This document shows, piece after piece, positions 9,491-18,859 of a stretch of DNA of 64,000 bases. The position numbers and the translations under genes are program-made. The stretch covers positions 1,465,174 to 1,529,173 of the forward strand of contig NZ_KV878783.1 in NCBI RefSeq assembly GCF_001890765.1, in the 5' to 3' direction. Position 1 is the first letter of the stretch. Each line of letters opens with the position of its first letter. The stretch comes from Spirulina major PCC 6313 (lineage in GTDB: Bacteria > Cyanobacteriota > Cyanobacteriia > Cyanobacteriales > Spirulinaceae). The notes below the pieces were generated by a model. The model was not told the DNA's origin, made no database searches, and saw only the letters and a program-made list of their open reading frames with translations.

Positions 9491-10246
9491 TTAACATTCT
9501 GGGCAGGGAGCAAGGGTTGCTACCGGGGCCGGGATCACAATATATCCGGTTTCGGTAGTGCCGAAGACCCAATTGCGATCGCGCCCCCAATACCACCAGT
9601 GGGCGGCGATGTAGGCACAGAGGAGGCTATCGAGTTGGTCTTCGATCGCTTTTAGGGCTTTGCCTGTGAGGGGGGCGAAATCGGGGAGGGCGGGCAGGGG
9701 AGATAAGAGCGGGGGATCTAAGCGGGGCAGGACGGTGTAGAGATAGGTGCGGAGTTGGGCGAGGGCTGTTTTGCGATCGCTTAATCGTCCCTTTTTATAT
9801 TTCAAAATCCGATCCAACCCAAACAGGTGAATCATCGCCGGATGGGGAAACACCTCGATTTGATAGCGGCCGAGAGCTTGGGGGGTGATGTCCGGGGCAT
9901 GGTGAAACCCCCGCTCGGTGAGTGCTTTCCCTAACCCCACGGTTTGCCGAGCGAAAGGGCGGCCCTGATTGGCGGGATAGCAGCCTGCATGGTAGCGGCC
10001 AAAATGGCGATGGGTGAGGCGATCGGGGCGGCGGGTTCCGGTGGGGTTGGGGATAATCGTCGGGGCATCGATGGCAATGATGCCGGGGTCAGTGGGGGCA
10101 AGGGTGCGATCGCACCAGTCCAACACATCCGCCGCCGTCGCCACCGTTCCCCAATCCACAAACCGCAACCCCACCCCATCCCACCGCAACCCACAGACCC
10201 CACTCGCCCCCGACGACCACCCCAAATCAACCCCTAAACAATTCAT
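9491..10246 (-). CDS. DUF429 domain protein
   Basis: This 251-aa protein opens with CLGVDLGWSSGASGVCGL and continues GIIAIDAPTIIPN, the pattern of DUF429 proteins, which look RNase H-like and carry acidic residues in these two strands. Later conserved parts are HFGRYHAGCYPAN, YQIEVFPHPAMIHLFGL, KYKKGRLSDRKTALAQL, and DQLDSLLCAYIAAHWW. Its ATG overlaps the stop of the upstream gene as ATGA, so translation is coupled to it. Function is unknown; a nuclease role is inference. Confidence 0.8.
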   Translation of the reverse strand: MNCLGVDLGWSSGASGVCGLRWDGVGLRFVDWGTVATAADVLDWCDRTLAPTDPGIIAIDAPTIIPNPTGTRRPDRLTHRHFGRYHAGCYPANQGRPFARQTVGLGKALTERGFHHAPDITPQALGRYQIEVFPHPAMIHLFGLDRILKYKKGRLSDRKTALAQLRTYLYTVLPRLDPPLLSPLPALPDFAPLTGKALKAIEDQLDSLLCAYIAAHWWYWGRDRNWVFGTTETGYIVIPAPVATLAPCPEC

Positions 10247-11211
10247 GGTGTGGAATTGAGCGGATCAGCAAAGGTATTAATATCACCACCGCCCACCCGT
10301 TGAAAGCCCTGTTGCGCCCCAGCATTGGGAGTCAGTTGGCGGCGTTGATTGCTAGGAACGTTAGGGGCTTGGGGTGTGGCCGTCGTGGGATTGCCGGGGG
10401 TTGGATTCGTGGGGATGGCGCGGCGGCCCGTCGGCGGCAAGGCGGGGATAGCCGTGGGTGTGGTGGGCGTATTCCGGCGGGTGCGTGTGGGTGGCACAGC
10501 GGGAACCGCACTCGACGGCACAGCAGAATTATCCGGAATGCCGAGATTATTGGCGTTGTCATAACGCGAAGTCTGGGGCGTTGGGGCCGCATTGGCGGGA
10601 GTCCCTGGCCCATCGGTGGCATTCCCCTGCTGCTCCAGTGCCGTTTGGAGGGGATTTGTGGTCGGTTCAGCGGTGGGACTCTCCCCGTTAAGAGCGCGAT
10701 CGAGGGCGGAACGCGGCGGGGGTTGATCGGGCTGGACAGTGGTGGCCGAGGTGGCATTATCCGCCGGAGTCGGGGGCGTGAGCAGAGGATTATCCGCGTT
10801 TTGCTGCGCGTTATCGGCCTCCTGTTGCTTCATGAATTGTTCGAGCAAACTGGGTTCCTGTTCACCCTCTTCCGGAGAGGAGGCCGGCGGAGCACCCGTG
10901 TAGGAACTCTCTGACCGGCCAAACCAAAAGGATAAATCCCCTAACTCCGCATCTTTTTCCAAATCCTCACGGGATAAGGTGGGGTTGAGGCGCAAAATGC
11001 GGTCAATCCAGGGGCTATCGGCATGGCTTTCACTGAGCCAGTTGGGGTTGAGGATATAGCTCCACAGTGATGCTCCCACCAAAACCCCCACGACGGTCGA
11101 GCCGATCACCATGGGACGTTTATAAAATGGGCGGGGAGCGAGATCTAGTCCCTCAACGGGGTGATGTGGGTGATGTGGGTGATGGGAAGAGTGATGCGGA
11201 TGAGAAGACAT
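10243..11211 (-). CDS. membrane-anchored proline/asparagine-rich protein, His-rich N-terminus
   Basis: This 322-aa protein has a His-rich cytoplasmic N-terminus (HPHHSSHHPHHPHHP, residues 4-18). One membrane segment follows (VIGSTVVGVLVGASLWSYIL, about 35-54), then a long low-complexity Pro/Thr/Asn/Gln region to the end. I do not recognise the family. It lies between the LptF/G-like permease and the DUF429 gene in one orientation and overlaps the latter by 4 bp. The His cluster could bind metal, which is inference. Confidence 0.6.
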   Translation of the reverse strand: MSSHPHHSSHHPHHPHHPVEGLDLAPRPFYKRPMVIGSTVVGVLVGASLWSYILNPNWLSESHADSPWIDRILRLNPTLSREDLEKDAELGDLSFWFGRSESSYTGAPPASSPEEGEQEPSLLEQFMKQQEADNAQQNADNPLLTPPTPADNATSATTVQPDQPPPRSALDRALNGESPTAEPTTNPLQTALEQQGNATDGPGTPANAAPTPQTSRYDNANNLGIPDNSAVPSSAVPAVPPTRTRRNTPTTPTAIPALPPTGRRAIPTNPTPGNPTTATPQAPNVPSNQRRQLTPNAGAQQGFQRVGGGDINTFADPLNSTP

Positions 11212-11271
11212 GGCACAACGGGCACGACTTCTTTAGTTTAAGAGATTTTTTGCAGATGGCCAGGTGTGGGA

Positions 11272-12423
11272 TCAACGGGCGACTTGGAAGAGGATCACGC
11301 CACCAACGCCAAGGCCTAAGACATTGGTGATCCAGGCGGAGGGAAAGGGGGGAATGACACCGGCCACGCCCATGGCTCCGGTGGTGGTGAAGAGGGTGTA
11401 ATACAAAAAGATGGTCAAGACACTAATGGCGAAACTGGTGGCGCGTCCCCCTTGCGATCGCGTCCCCAACGCCGCCCCCACCAGCCCGAAAATGAAGCAG
11501 GCAAAGGGAAAGGAAATTTTTTGATGGAGTCGTACCGTGATTTTACGAATTTGTTGTAAATCACCACTGATGCGCAGCACTTTGAGATGGTCGCGGGCTT
11601 GGGCGATGGTCATTTCGGTGTTATCCCGCACCCGTTCGACCAAATCGAGGGGAGCGCGGGGCAGTTGCAGTTGTTCGCGGTCAAAGCGGAGAATATTCCG
11701 AAACGACCCATCGGGATCGATCAGATAAATCGTGCCATTGAAAAAATCCCACTTCCCTTCACGGGGATTCCATTGCGCTGAATCGGAGGTGATGATCTGA
11801 TTGATGCCCTGCTGACTGCGATCCACCACGGTGAGCTTATGCATGGATTGCCCGTCGTAGCGTTCGGCATAGAAAAGGCGACTGAGGACGTTGCGAGATT
11901 GGCCCGTGTCATCGACCACATCGTGATATTCCGGATAGAGAATGTTGCTGTCTTGGAATTGGGGGGTTTCGCCGGTGAGGGCTTCTTCAAGGGTGATGGC
12001 GGCGTAGTAGTTGGCACGCGGTACAACGATATCGTTAAAAATAAAGGTCAACGCCGTGATCGCTAAACTGACGATCAACCCCGGCACAACAATCCGATAC
12101 ACACTCACCCCCACGCTGCGCAGGGCGATCAGTTCGCTATCGGCGGCCAAGCGACTGTAGGCCATCAGGGTAGCCAAAAGGATCGACATGGGGAAGGCGT
12201 AGCAGATGAATTGGGGCGAACTGAGGGCGGCCACTTTGAAGGCCACCGAGAGGGGTAGACCAAATTCCGTCACCCGCCGCACGAGGTCGAACAATACCCC
12301 CACCGCAAACCCCAGGGAGGAAAACAGCCCAACGCCAAAGAGGAACGGCGCGAGAATTTCCCCGATGATGTAGCGATCGAGGACTGACCAGGGAGCACGG
12401 ATGCGGGGAAGTTCTAGGGCCAT
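11272..12423 (-). CDS. LptF/LptG-family permease (LPS export)
   Basis: This 383-aa protein is of the YjgP/YjgQ (LptF/LptG) family. Near the N-terminus it reads SVLDRYIIGEILAPFLFGVGLF with the first membrane helix. Two or so more helices follow to residue 125, then a large soluble beta-rich domain (about 130-290) and a C-terminal membrane bundle (KISFPFACFIFGLVGAALG onward). With LptB it would extract lipopolysaccharide from the inner membrane and pass it to LptA. Only one permease gene is present here, so it may act as a homodimer or with a partner encoded elsewhere. It follows lptB by about 100 bp. Confidence 0.88.
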   Translation of the reverse strand: MALELPRIRAPWSVLDRYIIGEILAPFLFGVGLFSSLGFAVGVLFDLVRRVTEFGLPLSVAFKVAALSSPQFICYAFPMSILLATLMAYSRLAADSELIALRSVGVSVYRIVVPGLIVSLAITALTFIFNDIVVPRANYYAAITLEEALTGETPQFQDSNILYPEYHDVVDDTGQSRNVLSRLFYAERYDGQSMHKLTVVDRSQQGINQIITSDSAQWNPREGKWDFFNGTIYLIDPDGSFRNILRFDREQLQLPRAPLDLVERVRDNTEMTIAQARDHLKVLRISGDLQQIRKITVRLHQKISFPFACFIFGLVGAALGTRSQGGRATSFAISVLTIFLYYTLFTTTGAMGVAGVIPPFPSAWITNVLGLGVGGVILFQVAR

Positions 12424-12527
12424 GGGGGTGCAGGAGTAAAACGAAACAGGATGGGGGGGCGTGGGTGTGAACCGGACGGGGCGCGATCGCGCCTGAACCT
12501 AGGATAATTCTGAATCTCGCTAACCGT

Positions 12528-13256
12528 TTAAATTTGGAAATCCTCACCGAGATAATACTGACGCACGAGATCATTCTCGTAGAGTTCATCGGCGGTGCCG
12601 GAGGCGAGGATCGTGCCTTCGCGCATGATGTAGGCGCGATCGGTGATGGCGAGGGTTTCGCGGACGTTGTGGTCGGTGATTAAAATTCCCATGGGGCGAT
12701 CGCGCAATTGGGCCACCATTTTTTGAATTTCCGACACCGCGATCGGGTCAACCCCGGCAAAGGGTTCATCCAGCAACAGAAATTCCGGGCCATATTGTCC
12801 CGTCGCGAGAGAGCGGGCTAATTCCGTCCGCCGCCGTTCTCCCCCCGACACGTAGCAGCTTTTGGTGTGGGCCACCTGTTCGAGGCGAAATTCACCGAGG
12901 AGGGTTTTGAGGCGGTAATGGCGTTCTTGGGGGGAAAGGGGGCCTTGTTCGAGGACGAGTTCCAGGTTTTCAGCAACGGTGAGGTTACGAAAAATGCTGG
13001 CCTGTTGGGTGAGGTAGCCGATGCCAAGGTGCGATCGCTCATTGAGCGATAGTTTTGTGATTTCGCGATTATTCAGCCACACCGTCCCCTCATTGGGTTT
13101 CACCAGCCCCGTCGCCATATAAAACGTCGTCGTTTTCCCGGCTCCGTTCGGCCCCAACAACCCGACAATCTCACCCAAGGACACCTGCACCGTCACCCGA
13201 TCCACCACGACCCGCTTGCCGTATCGCTTTTTGACATTTTTAAGGTAGATGGTCAT
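12528..13256 (-). CDS. lptB: LPS export ABC transporter ATP-binding protein
   Basis: This 242-aa ABC ATPase shows Walker A GPNGAGKTT (35-43), the Q-loop YLTQQASIF (81-89), signature VSGGERRR (136-143), Walker B FLLLDEPFAGVDP (159-171) and the H-loop ITDHNVRETL (193-202). The short length and 'GGERRR' signature fit LptB rather than importer ATPases. It energises LPS extraction with the LptF/G-type permease encoded next. It lies about 100 bp after lptA on the same strand. Confidence 0.93.
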   Translation of the reverse strand: MTIYLKNVKKRYGKRVVVDRVTVQVSLGEIVGLLGPNGAGKTTTFYMATGLVKPNEGTVWLNNREITKLSLNERSHLGIGYLTQQASIFRNLTVAENLELVLEQGPLSPQERHYRLKTLLGEFRLEQVAHTKSCYVSGGERRRTELARSLATGQYGPEFLLLDEPFAGVDPIAVSEIQKMVAQLRDRPMGILITDHNVRETLAITDRAYIMREGTILASGTADELYENDLVRQYYLGEDFQI

Positions 13257-13352
13257 GGGAGGTTAAAGACTGATTAAGGATCGCCCATCGAATATCATCC
13301 CAGGAAATGCAGATCAGCGCCAACGGGGCCGGATCATCCCTGGAATGGTGGG

Positions 13353-13916
13353 TTATCGTGGTCCATTGAGGTCAGATGGGCGGGGATTAAACGGGTCTGG
13401 GGTTGCGGTGGGCGGGGCTGGGACTTCATCGCTGTAGGGGCGTTTGAAGGCGGGTTTGGGGTTGAAGGGGGGCGCAGGTTCTGGGGCGGGGGTCGTTGGC
13501 GGCGCGTCGGGGTCAGAAATGATGTAGATCGATTCCACTTGGCGATCGGGTTGGGGCGTGGCGATGAAGCGACCCTCCTCGATCAAGTAGGTGACGGTTT
13601 CGCCGCGAATGCTGTTGCCCTCTTGGAGGACGTAGACATTGCCCGTCATCACGATCCGGCGTTCGCGGCTGAAGTATTGCGCCTGGGCCGAGGTGGCTTG
13701 GATTTGGCGGGCGGGATAATCGACGCGAACATTGCCCGTAGCGGTGATGATGCCGGTGATTTGGTCGGCTTCTTGGATATCAGAGCGGACGGTGATGGCG
13801 CGACCGTCTTGGGCGATCGCCGGGGTTCGGCCCCCAAGGGCGATCGCCCCCCCCAACACCAGCGGCACAACCACAGTCCACAGCCAACGACGATTTAAAA
13901 ATGGCACAGTACCCAT
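13353..13916 (-). CDS. lptA: LptA/OstA-like periplasmic LPS-transport protein
   Basis: The product has an N-terminal signal segment (RRWLWTVVVPLVLGGAIALG, cleavage likely after PAIAQ). An OstA/LptA beta-jellyroll domain follows (ITGIITATGNVRVDYPARQIQ, IVMTGNVYVLQEGNSIRGE). The C-terminal tail is Pro-rich. I chose ATG 13916 over an in-frame GTG 9 bp upstream. It would form the periplasmic bridge for LPS. It is first in the order lptA-lptB-lptF/G, a grouping that supports all three calls. Confidence 0.85.
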   Translation of the reverse strand: MGTVPFLNRRWLWTVVVPLVLGGAIALGGRTPAIAQDGRAITVRSDIQEADQITGIITATGNVRVDYPARQIQATSAQAQYFSRERRIVMTGNVYVLQEGNSIRGETVTYLIEEGRFIATPQPDRQVESIYIISDPDAPPTTPAPEPAPPFNPKPAFKRPYSDEVPAPPTATPDPFNPRPSDLNGPR

Positions 13917-13946
13917 AGCTTTCACAGTTAAAAACGGCCCAATACT

Positions 13947-14363
13947 CTAGATTCCCTTTTCCGCGCTGCTGTTCCCCTTTCCTGACGAATCGAGCCATTG
14001 CACGTCCGGCAGGGGGAAATCCATCCCTGCGTTCCCCTGAGCCGCATCATTCTGAACGGCTAACTGCTGAAGTTGCCCCAGGAGGGCCAAACTCGTCGCC
14101 ATCAAGCGATCCACATCAATCCCTGAAAACTCCGGTTGATAGTCCCGCAGCCGCCGCACCCCTTCCCCCAGGAGCATTACCGCCCCCCGCTGATTGTGGT
14201 TTTCCAAGTGATAGCAAGCCACCGCCACCTGTAACACCCCTTGATAGAACTGCTTTTCAGGCTCTAGGGCTTCGATCCACAGGGCTTCGAGGGTGTCATG
14301 GCAGGCGTAGAAGTCTTGGCGCTGAAATTCGCCAATGGCTTGGCTGAAGGCATTTGGAATCAT
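13947..14363 (-). CDS. DUF309 domain protein
   Basis: This 138-aa helical protein carries the DUF309 signature: EFQRQDFYACHDTLEALWIEA near residues 12-32, then FYQGVLQVAVACYHLENHNQRGAVMLLGEGVRRL. Function is unknown. It lies 8 bp downstream of ftrC and about 20 bp upstream of lptA, on the same strand, so it is probably in one transcription unit with them. Confidence 0.85.
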   Translation of the reverse strand: MIPNAFSQAIGEFQRQDFYACHDTLEALWIEALEPEKQFYQGVLQVAVACYHLENHNQRGAVMLLGEGVRRLRDYQPEFSGIDVDRLMATSLALLGQLQQLAVQNDAAQGNAGMDFPLPDVQWLDSSGKGNSSAEKGI

Positions 14364-14371
14364 GGAACTGG

Positions 14372-14737
14372 TTAGGACAGACTTTCCCGTGCTTTGATCA
14401 ACTCGTCCATGGTGATGTCTTGTTGGTCGCCGGCGAAGTCATTATCGGGGGTGATGAACAGCATACAGTGGCATTCTTTGCGTTCCCGCATCGGCACACA
14501 GGGACAGTTCCAATAGGCGGCTTTGACCTCGGCTTCTTTGTCTTCGTAATGGCGGCAGGGGCACAGGGGTGAGCCGAGTTCGTCTTTATGGCGGGCCAGC
14601 CCTTCAATCACAACGGCGGTGACAGACGGATCAACACAAAAGTAGGTATCGGTGCGCTTGGCGTAGGTTTCCGAAAAACTTTTCATCGCTTCGAGGGTTT
14701 TTGTGCCGTTCTGCGGTTGATCGTTTGTCGAAGTCAT
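14372..14737 (-). CDS. ftrC: ferredoxin:thioredoxin reductase catalytic (beta) subunit
   Basis: This 121-aa subunit passes light-derived electrons from ferredoxin to thioredoxin through a 4Fe-4S cluster and an adjacent disulfide. All seven expected Cys are present: 34 (YFCVDPS), 59 and 61 (CPCRHY), 78 and 80 (WNCPC), 89 and 91 (ECHCMLF). Length is normal. It works with the variable subunit FtrV, not encoded here. This enzyme marks oxygenic phototrophs. It is divergent from comF. Confidence 0.95.
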   Translation of the reverse strand: MTSTNDQPQNGTKTLEAMKSFSETYAKRTDTYFCVDPSVTAVVIEGLARHKDELGSPLCPCRHYEDKEAEVKAAYWNCPCVPMRERKECHCMLFITPDNDFAGDQQDITMDELIKARESLS

Positions 14738-14802
14738 AGGTTTTGTGGTGTAATGCTAGACAATTTCACCAGCATTGTATCGCAAGCTGCTGACCTCTTC
14801 CT

Positions 14803-15489
14803 ATGGCCCTTCCCTGGTTCCGGGGGCTGTTGTCCCTGATTTTTCAAGAGACTTGCCCCCTGTGTTACCAAACGGCGGCAACGGTATTCTGTCCCGATTG
14901 TCAGCAGCGGGTGCAGGCCTGTCAGCGATCGCACCCCCCCGAACCCCAAAAAATCCTCGCCTGGGGAACCTATCGTGAGGGGTTGCGCGAGGCGATCGCC
15001 GCCCTCAAATTCAAAAACAACCCCCAACTGGCCCGCCCCCTCGGTCATTGGCTCGCCGCTGCCTGGCTCGCCCAAGCCCCGCCCAAGCTGCGCCCCATCG
15101 TCGTCCCCCTCCCCATGCACGCCGCCAAACGCCAAGAGCGGGGCTTTGACCATGCCGAACTGTTAGCCCGTCACTTTTGTCATTACGCCCATCTCCCCCT
15201 CGCCGCCCAGGGTCTCGAACGCAGCCGCGCCACCCAAGCCATGTTCCAACTCAACGCCCAAGAACGCCAGCGCAACATCGCCGGAGCCTTCACCCTCGGC
15301 CCGGATTTTCGCCGTCGTTTACCGAAACGGCCGATCCTCTTGCTCGATGACATTTATACTACGGGAGCAACGGTAAAAGCAGCGGCTCAGGTGCTCCGTC
15401 GTGCTGAATTAACCCTCGCTGGAGTTGTTGTCCTGGCTGTGCCCCACCGGTCTTCCCGTTCGACTGTGCCGCGATCGCCCTCTCGCTAA
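14803..15489 (+). CDS. comF: ComF family phosphoribosyltransferase-like protein
   Basis: This 228-aa protein has an N-terminal zinc-ribbon-like set of Cys (C18, C21, C30, C33 in CPLCYQTAATVFCPDC) and a C-terminal phosphoribosyltransferase fold. The PRPP-binding loop is LLLDDIYTTGAT at 179-190. VPLPMHAAKRQERGFDHAELLA at about 101-122 is typical of ComF. ComF is needed for DNA uptake in naturally competent bacteria, and cyanobacteria carry it widely. The gtrA start lies 7 bp downstream. Confidence 0.9.
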   Translation: MALPWFRGLLSLIFQETCPLCYQTAATVFCPDCQQRVQACQRSHPPEPQKILAWGTYREGLREAIAALKFKNNPQLARPLGHWLAAAWLAQAPPKLRPIVVPLPMHAAKRQERGFDHAELLARHFCHYAHLPLAAQGLERSRATQAMFQLNAQERQRNIAGAFTLGPDFRRRLPKRPILLLDDIYTTGATVKAAAQVLRRAELTLAGVVVLAVPHRSSRSTVPRSPSR

Positions 15490-15496
15490 ATCTCCC

Positions 15497-15934
15497 ATGA
15501 CTTCCCTTCCCCTCAAAACCCGCGTCAACCAATTTTTCGCCAAACCCATGGTGCGGTGGTGGATTGTGGGTCTTTTTTTCACTGGGTTTAACTTTCCCCT
15601 GCTCTACGTCCTCAAGGAAGTGGCCGGCTTCTCCGTGGCGATCGCCTCCCTGATCGCCGCCGAACTGACCACGATCATTCGCTTTTTCCTCAACGATCGC
15701 TGGGTCTTCGGCCATCCCGCCCCCACCTGGAAACGCTTTTGGCAATACCACGTCACCAACTTTGGCAGTTTCGTCGTTTGGTGGGGGGGCGTGAACCTGT
15801 TTGATGCGATCGGTGTTTACTATCTGCTCGCGGCCCTCCTCGCCACCTTCACCTCTGTGGGGTTGAGCATGATCACCAATTTTCTCTGGATTTGGCGAAA
15901 AAAGCCCTCTTCCTCCGACCATTCTGCCCCTTGA
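15497..15934 (+). CDS. GtrA family membrane protein
   Basis: This 145-aa protein has four predicted membrane helices: WWIVGLFFTGFNFPLLYVL, the next from about residue 45, then two after the LNDRWVFGH motif. That motif between helices 2 and 3 is characteristic of GtrA/DPMS1-like proteins, which help move polyprenyl-linked sugars across membranes. I chose the ATG at 15497 (MTSLPLKTRVNQF); the frame extends into comF but without family similarity. It is probably cotranscribed with comF. Confidence 0.85.
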   Translation: MTSLPLKTRVNQFFAKPMVRWWIVGLFFTGFNFPLLYVLKEVAGFSVAIASLIAAELTTIIRFFLNDRWVFGHPAPTWKRFWQYHVTNFGSFVVWWGGVNLFDAIGVYYLLAALLATFTSVGLSMITNFLWIWRKKPSSSDHSAP

Positions 15935-16586
<652 letters not shown>

Positions 16587-16615
16587 CGATCGCACCCACA
16601 CCACCGATTCAATCC

Positions 16616-16640
16616 AGGGTTGGCCCACGCCAACCCTTTT
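16616..16640 (+). terminator. Rho-independent terminator of glnB
   Basis: A 9-bp perfect stem (AGGGTTGGC / GCCAACCCT) with a 4-nt loop is followed by TTTT. It lies 30 bp after the glnB stop. Confidence 0.75.
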
Positions 16641-16702
16641 CGCTGGCAGGGGTTCAGGATGCGATCGCGTACAATCAAAGCAGCATTGCTAGGGAATGCG
16701 CC

Positions 16703-16900
16703 ATGACACACCCGGCAAGCCCACGCCCACCCCACCTCACACCCCAAGCCTATTTTGAGTGGGAAGCCCAACAAGACTTGCGCTATGAATATTTTGATGG
16801 TGATGTTTTTGCGATGACCGGGGGAACCTTGCCCCACGCTGATATTGCCCTCAATTTAGCCAGTCTATGCCGCGCCTCTCTGCGCCGATGCTGCGAGGAT
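16703..16900 (+). pseudogene. Uma2 family remnant, 5' part only
   Basis: From ATG 16703 the frame encodes the N-terminal part of a Uma2 protein: LTPQAYFEWEAQQDLRYEYF, then DGDVFAMTGGTLPHADIALN. Similarity fades after about 16890, and the frame ends at 16933 in unrelated sequence. The nuclease core (PD...E) is absent. The 3' end overlaps the C-terminal codons of the convergent DUF815 gene, so a deletion or rearrangement joined the two. The exact junction cannot be placed by eye. Confidence 0.7.
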
Positions 16901-18161
16901 TGTGGCCCCGTTCGGCGCGGAGGTGGTCGATGAATTGGCGGGCGGTGCGGCCGGAGCGGCCATTGTGGCGGGTGGCCCATTGGCGGGCGCGGAAATCGAG
17001 GTCATCGGGGGGGATGTCGAGGCCTGCGGCTTGGGCGAGATGGCGGACGATCGCTAAATACAAATCTTGATCCGCCGGGCCAAAGGTGAGGGTGAGGCCG
17101 AAGCGATCGCTAAAGGACAACTTTTCCTGTACCGTGTCCCAACTGTGAACCTCTTCGCGCTCCATTGGACGGGGGCGGTCTTCAAAGAATTCGCGGATTA
17201 AATGGCGACGGTTGGAGGTGGCATAGACCACCACATTCGCCGGGCGAGCCGTGACGCTGCCTTCAAGCACCACTTTTAAGGATTTAAAGGCTTCGTCATC
17301 TTCTTCAAAGGACAGGTCATCCACAAAAATAATGAACTTTTGCGGCAGGTTGCGGAGGGGATCGAGGATTGCCGGGAGATTGTGCAACTCGGCTTTGGCG
17401 ACTTCAATGAGGCGGAGACCGCGATCGCCGTAGGCCGTTAGCAACCCTTTAATCAGCGACGATTTCCCCGACCCCCGACTACCGTAAAGCAACACATGCA
17501 ACGCGGGTAATCCCTGTAATAAATACTCCGTATTGCTGATCAGTTGGGCTTTTTGGTCGTCGTAGCCCACCAACTGCGGCAACTGCACCGGGTCGGGGTT
17601 GGCAATTCCGTGCAACGCGCCTCCTTGCCACCGGAACGCCCGATACTGTCCCCATTTTCCGACCCCTTGCTGCTGGTAATGCTGGGCGAGGGGCGCGATC
17701 GCATCTGGCCAATAGTGCCAATCACTCAAGAGCGTTTTTCCGTCGTCTCCCGTCCAAATCACCGGAGACTGGGGCAACTTACACACCGCCCGCACCCAGT
17801 GGGCAAGCTGAGCCGGATCGCAGTGGGCCAATTGTTGCAAGGCGTGGAGATCATGGCGAGCGGCAGCTGATAAAGTCGGGTTAATCGCTGGGAAGGGATG
17901 CCGTTGCGCCGCCTGACTAAAGGGATTATCCGATCGCAAAATGGCGGCCGTGATCAACGCGGGCCAACTCTTGCCCGTGGCGGCGATCGCAGCAAACCAT
18001 TGCCCATAGGCCTGGAGCGATTGGGTGGCGTTGCCGCCTTGGAGGGTCGTTAAAAGCTGTAAAAACTGTTGCGCGATCGGTTGTGCCACCACATCACGAT
18101 AGAGCAGCAGAGACGCAGCCTGTTGTTGGAGAAGATGCAGGGAGGGATTGACGGCAGACAT
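16851..18161 (-). CDS. DUF815 family AAA+ ATPase
   Basis: This 436-aa protein starts at ATG 18161 (MSAVNPSL); the longer frame begins with TTG and is less likely. Residues 1-190 are a helical N-terminal region. The DUF815 ATPase domain follows: LVGYDDQKAQLISNTEYLL, Walker A GSRGSGKSS (227-235), and Walker B-like KFIIFVDDLSFEEDDE near 280. VVVYATSNRRHLIREFF carries the sensor-1 Asn, and a LSFSDRFGLTLTF segment comes later. The last 22 residues (after RQFIDHL) lie in the region overlapping the Uma2 remnant and may be non-native. Function is unknown. Confidence 0.85.
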   Translation of the reverse strand: MSAVNPSLHLLQQQAASLLLYRDVVAQPIAQQFLQLLTTLQGGNATQSLQAYGQWFAAIAATGKSWPALITAAILRSDNPFSQAAQRHPFPAINPTLSAAARHDLHALQQLAHCDPAQLAHWVRAVCKLPQSPVIWTGDDGKTLLSDWHYWPDAIAPLAQHYQQQGVGKWGQYRAFRWQGGALHGIANPDPVQLPQLVGYDDQKAQLISNTEYLLQGLPALHVLLYGSRGSGKSSLIKGLLTAYGDRGLRLIEVAKAELHNLPAILDPLRNLPQKFIIFVDDLSFEEDDEAFKSLKVVLEGSVTARPANVVVYATSNRRHLIREFFEDRPRPMEREEVHSWDTVQEKLSFSDRFGLTLTFGPADQDLYLAIVRHLAQAAGLDIPPDDLDFRARQWATRHNGRSGRTARQFIDHLRAERGHNPRSIGAERRGIDWLN

Positions 18162-18319
18162 GGGCAATGACTTCAGGGGGGTTTGTTTCAATTATTGCGA
18201 ATCTTGGCGACGCTTCCCGATTAAATCAGATCCCCGCACTGGATTACCCCTGTGACAAGGCGGCTTTAGGCCCTTGCCCCTGTGGATGAACCGCCCCAGC
18301 CCCAGTGCGATCGCCTCCC

Positions 18320-18859
18320 TCACGGTTCCACGATCACCGGTGTGCCCAGCGTCACCGCTGCAAACAACGCCTCAATATCCGCATTCCGCATCCGCACACA
18401 GCCATGGGACACCGCTTGACCAATGAGCGACTCGTCCGGCGTGCCATGGAAGCCGATCGCATTCGTCCCATCCGTCCAAAACCCGATCCACCGCGCCCCC
18501 AACGGATTATCCGGCCCCGGCGGCACGATCGCATTGGTAAACGGATGCTGCCAGGTGGGGTTCGCCACCTTTTGGCGGACGTGAAATTCCCCCGTAGGGG
18601 TTTCCCAGCCTGAGCGCCCGACGGCAACAGGATAGGACACGATCAGGGTTTCGCCGTGGTAGTAGTCCACACGGCGATCGCTCAGTCGCAACACCAGCCG
18701 CTCTGCCGTTGGTAAAAAGGATTCCCCCCGGCCCAGCCCCGGAATATCCACCCCCGCCGAGATCACAATTTCCGGCATCGCCCAACCCACCGCCGGCCAA
18801 CCCGCCAGCAGTAAACTCCCCAAAATGATCCCCATCGGCCAGCGATCGCGCCCCTTCAT
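18320..18859 (-). CDS. L,D-transpeptidase (ErfK/YbiS/YcfS/YnhG family)
   Basis: This 179-aa secreted enzyme forms 3-3 peptidoglycan cross-links or anchors proteins. The signal peptide MGIILGSLLLAGWPAVGWA is near the N-terminus. The YkuD catalytic signature is complete: GFHGTPDESLIGQAVSHGCVRM with His138, His152, Cys154 and Arg156. The ATG at 18859 overlaps the upstream patatin stop as ATGA, which fixes the start and indicates coupled translation. Confidence 0.92.
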   Translation of the reverse strand: MKGRDRWPMGIILGSLLLAGWPAVGWAMPEIVISAGVDIPGLGRGESFLPTAERLVLRLSDRRVDYYHGETLIVSYPVAVGRSGWETPTGEFHVRQKVANPTWQHPFTNAIVPPGPDNPLGARWIGFWTDGTNAIGFHGTPDESLIGQAVSHGCVRMRNADIEALFAAVTLGTPVIVEP

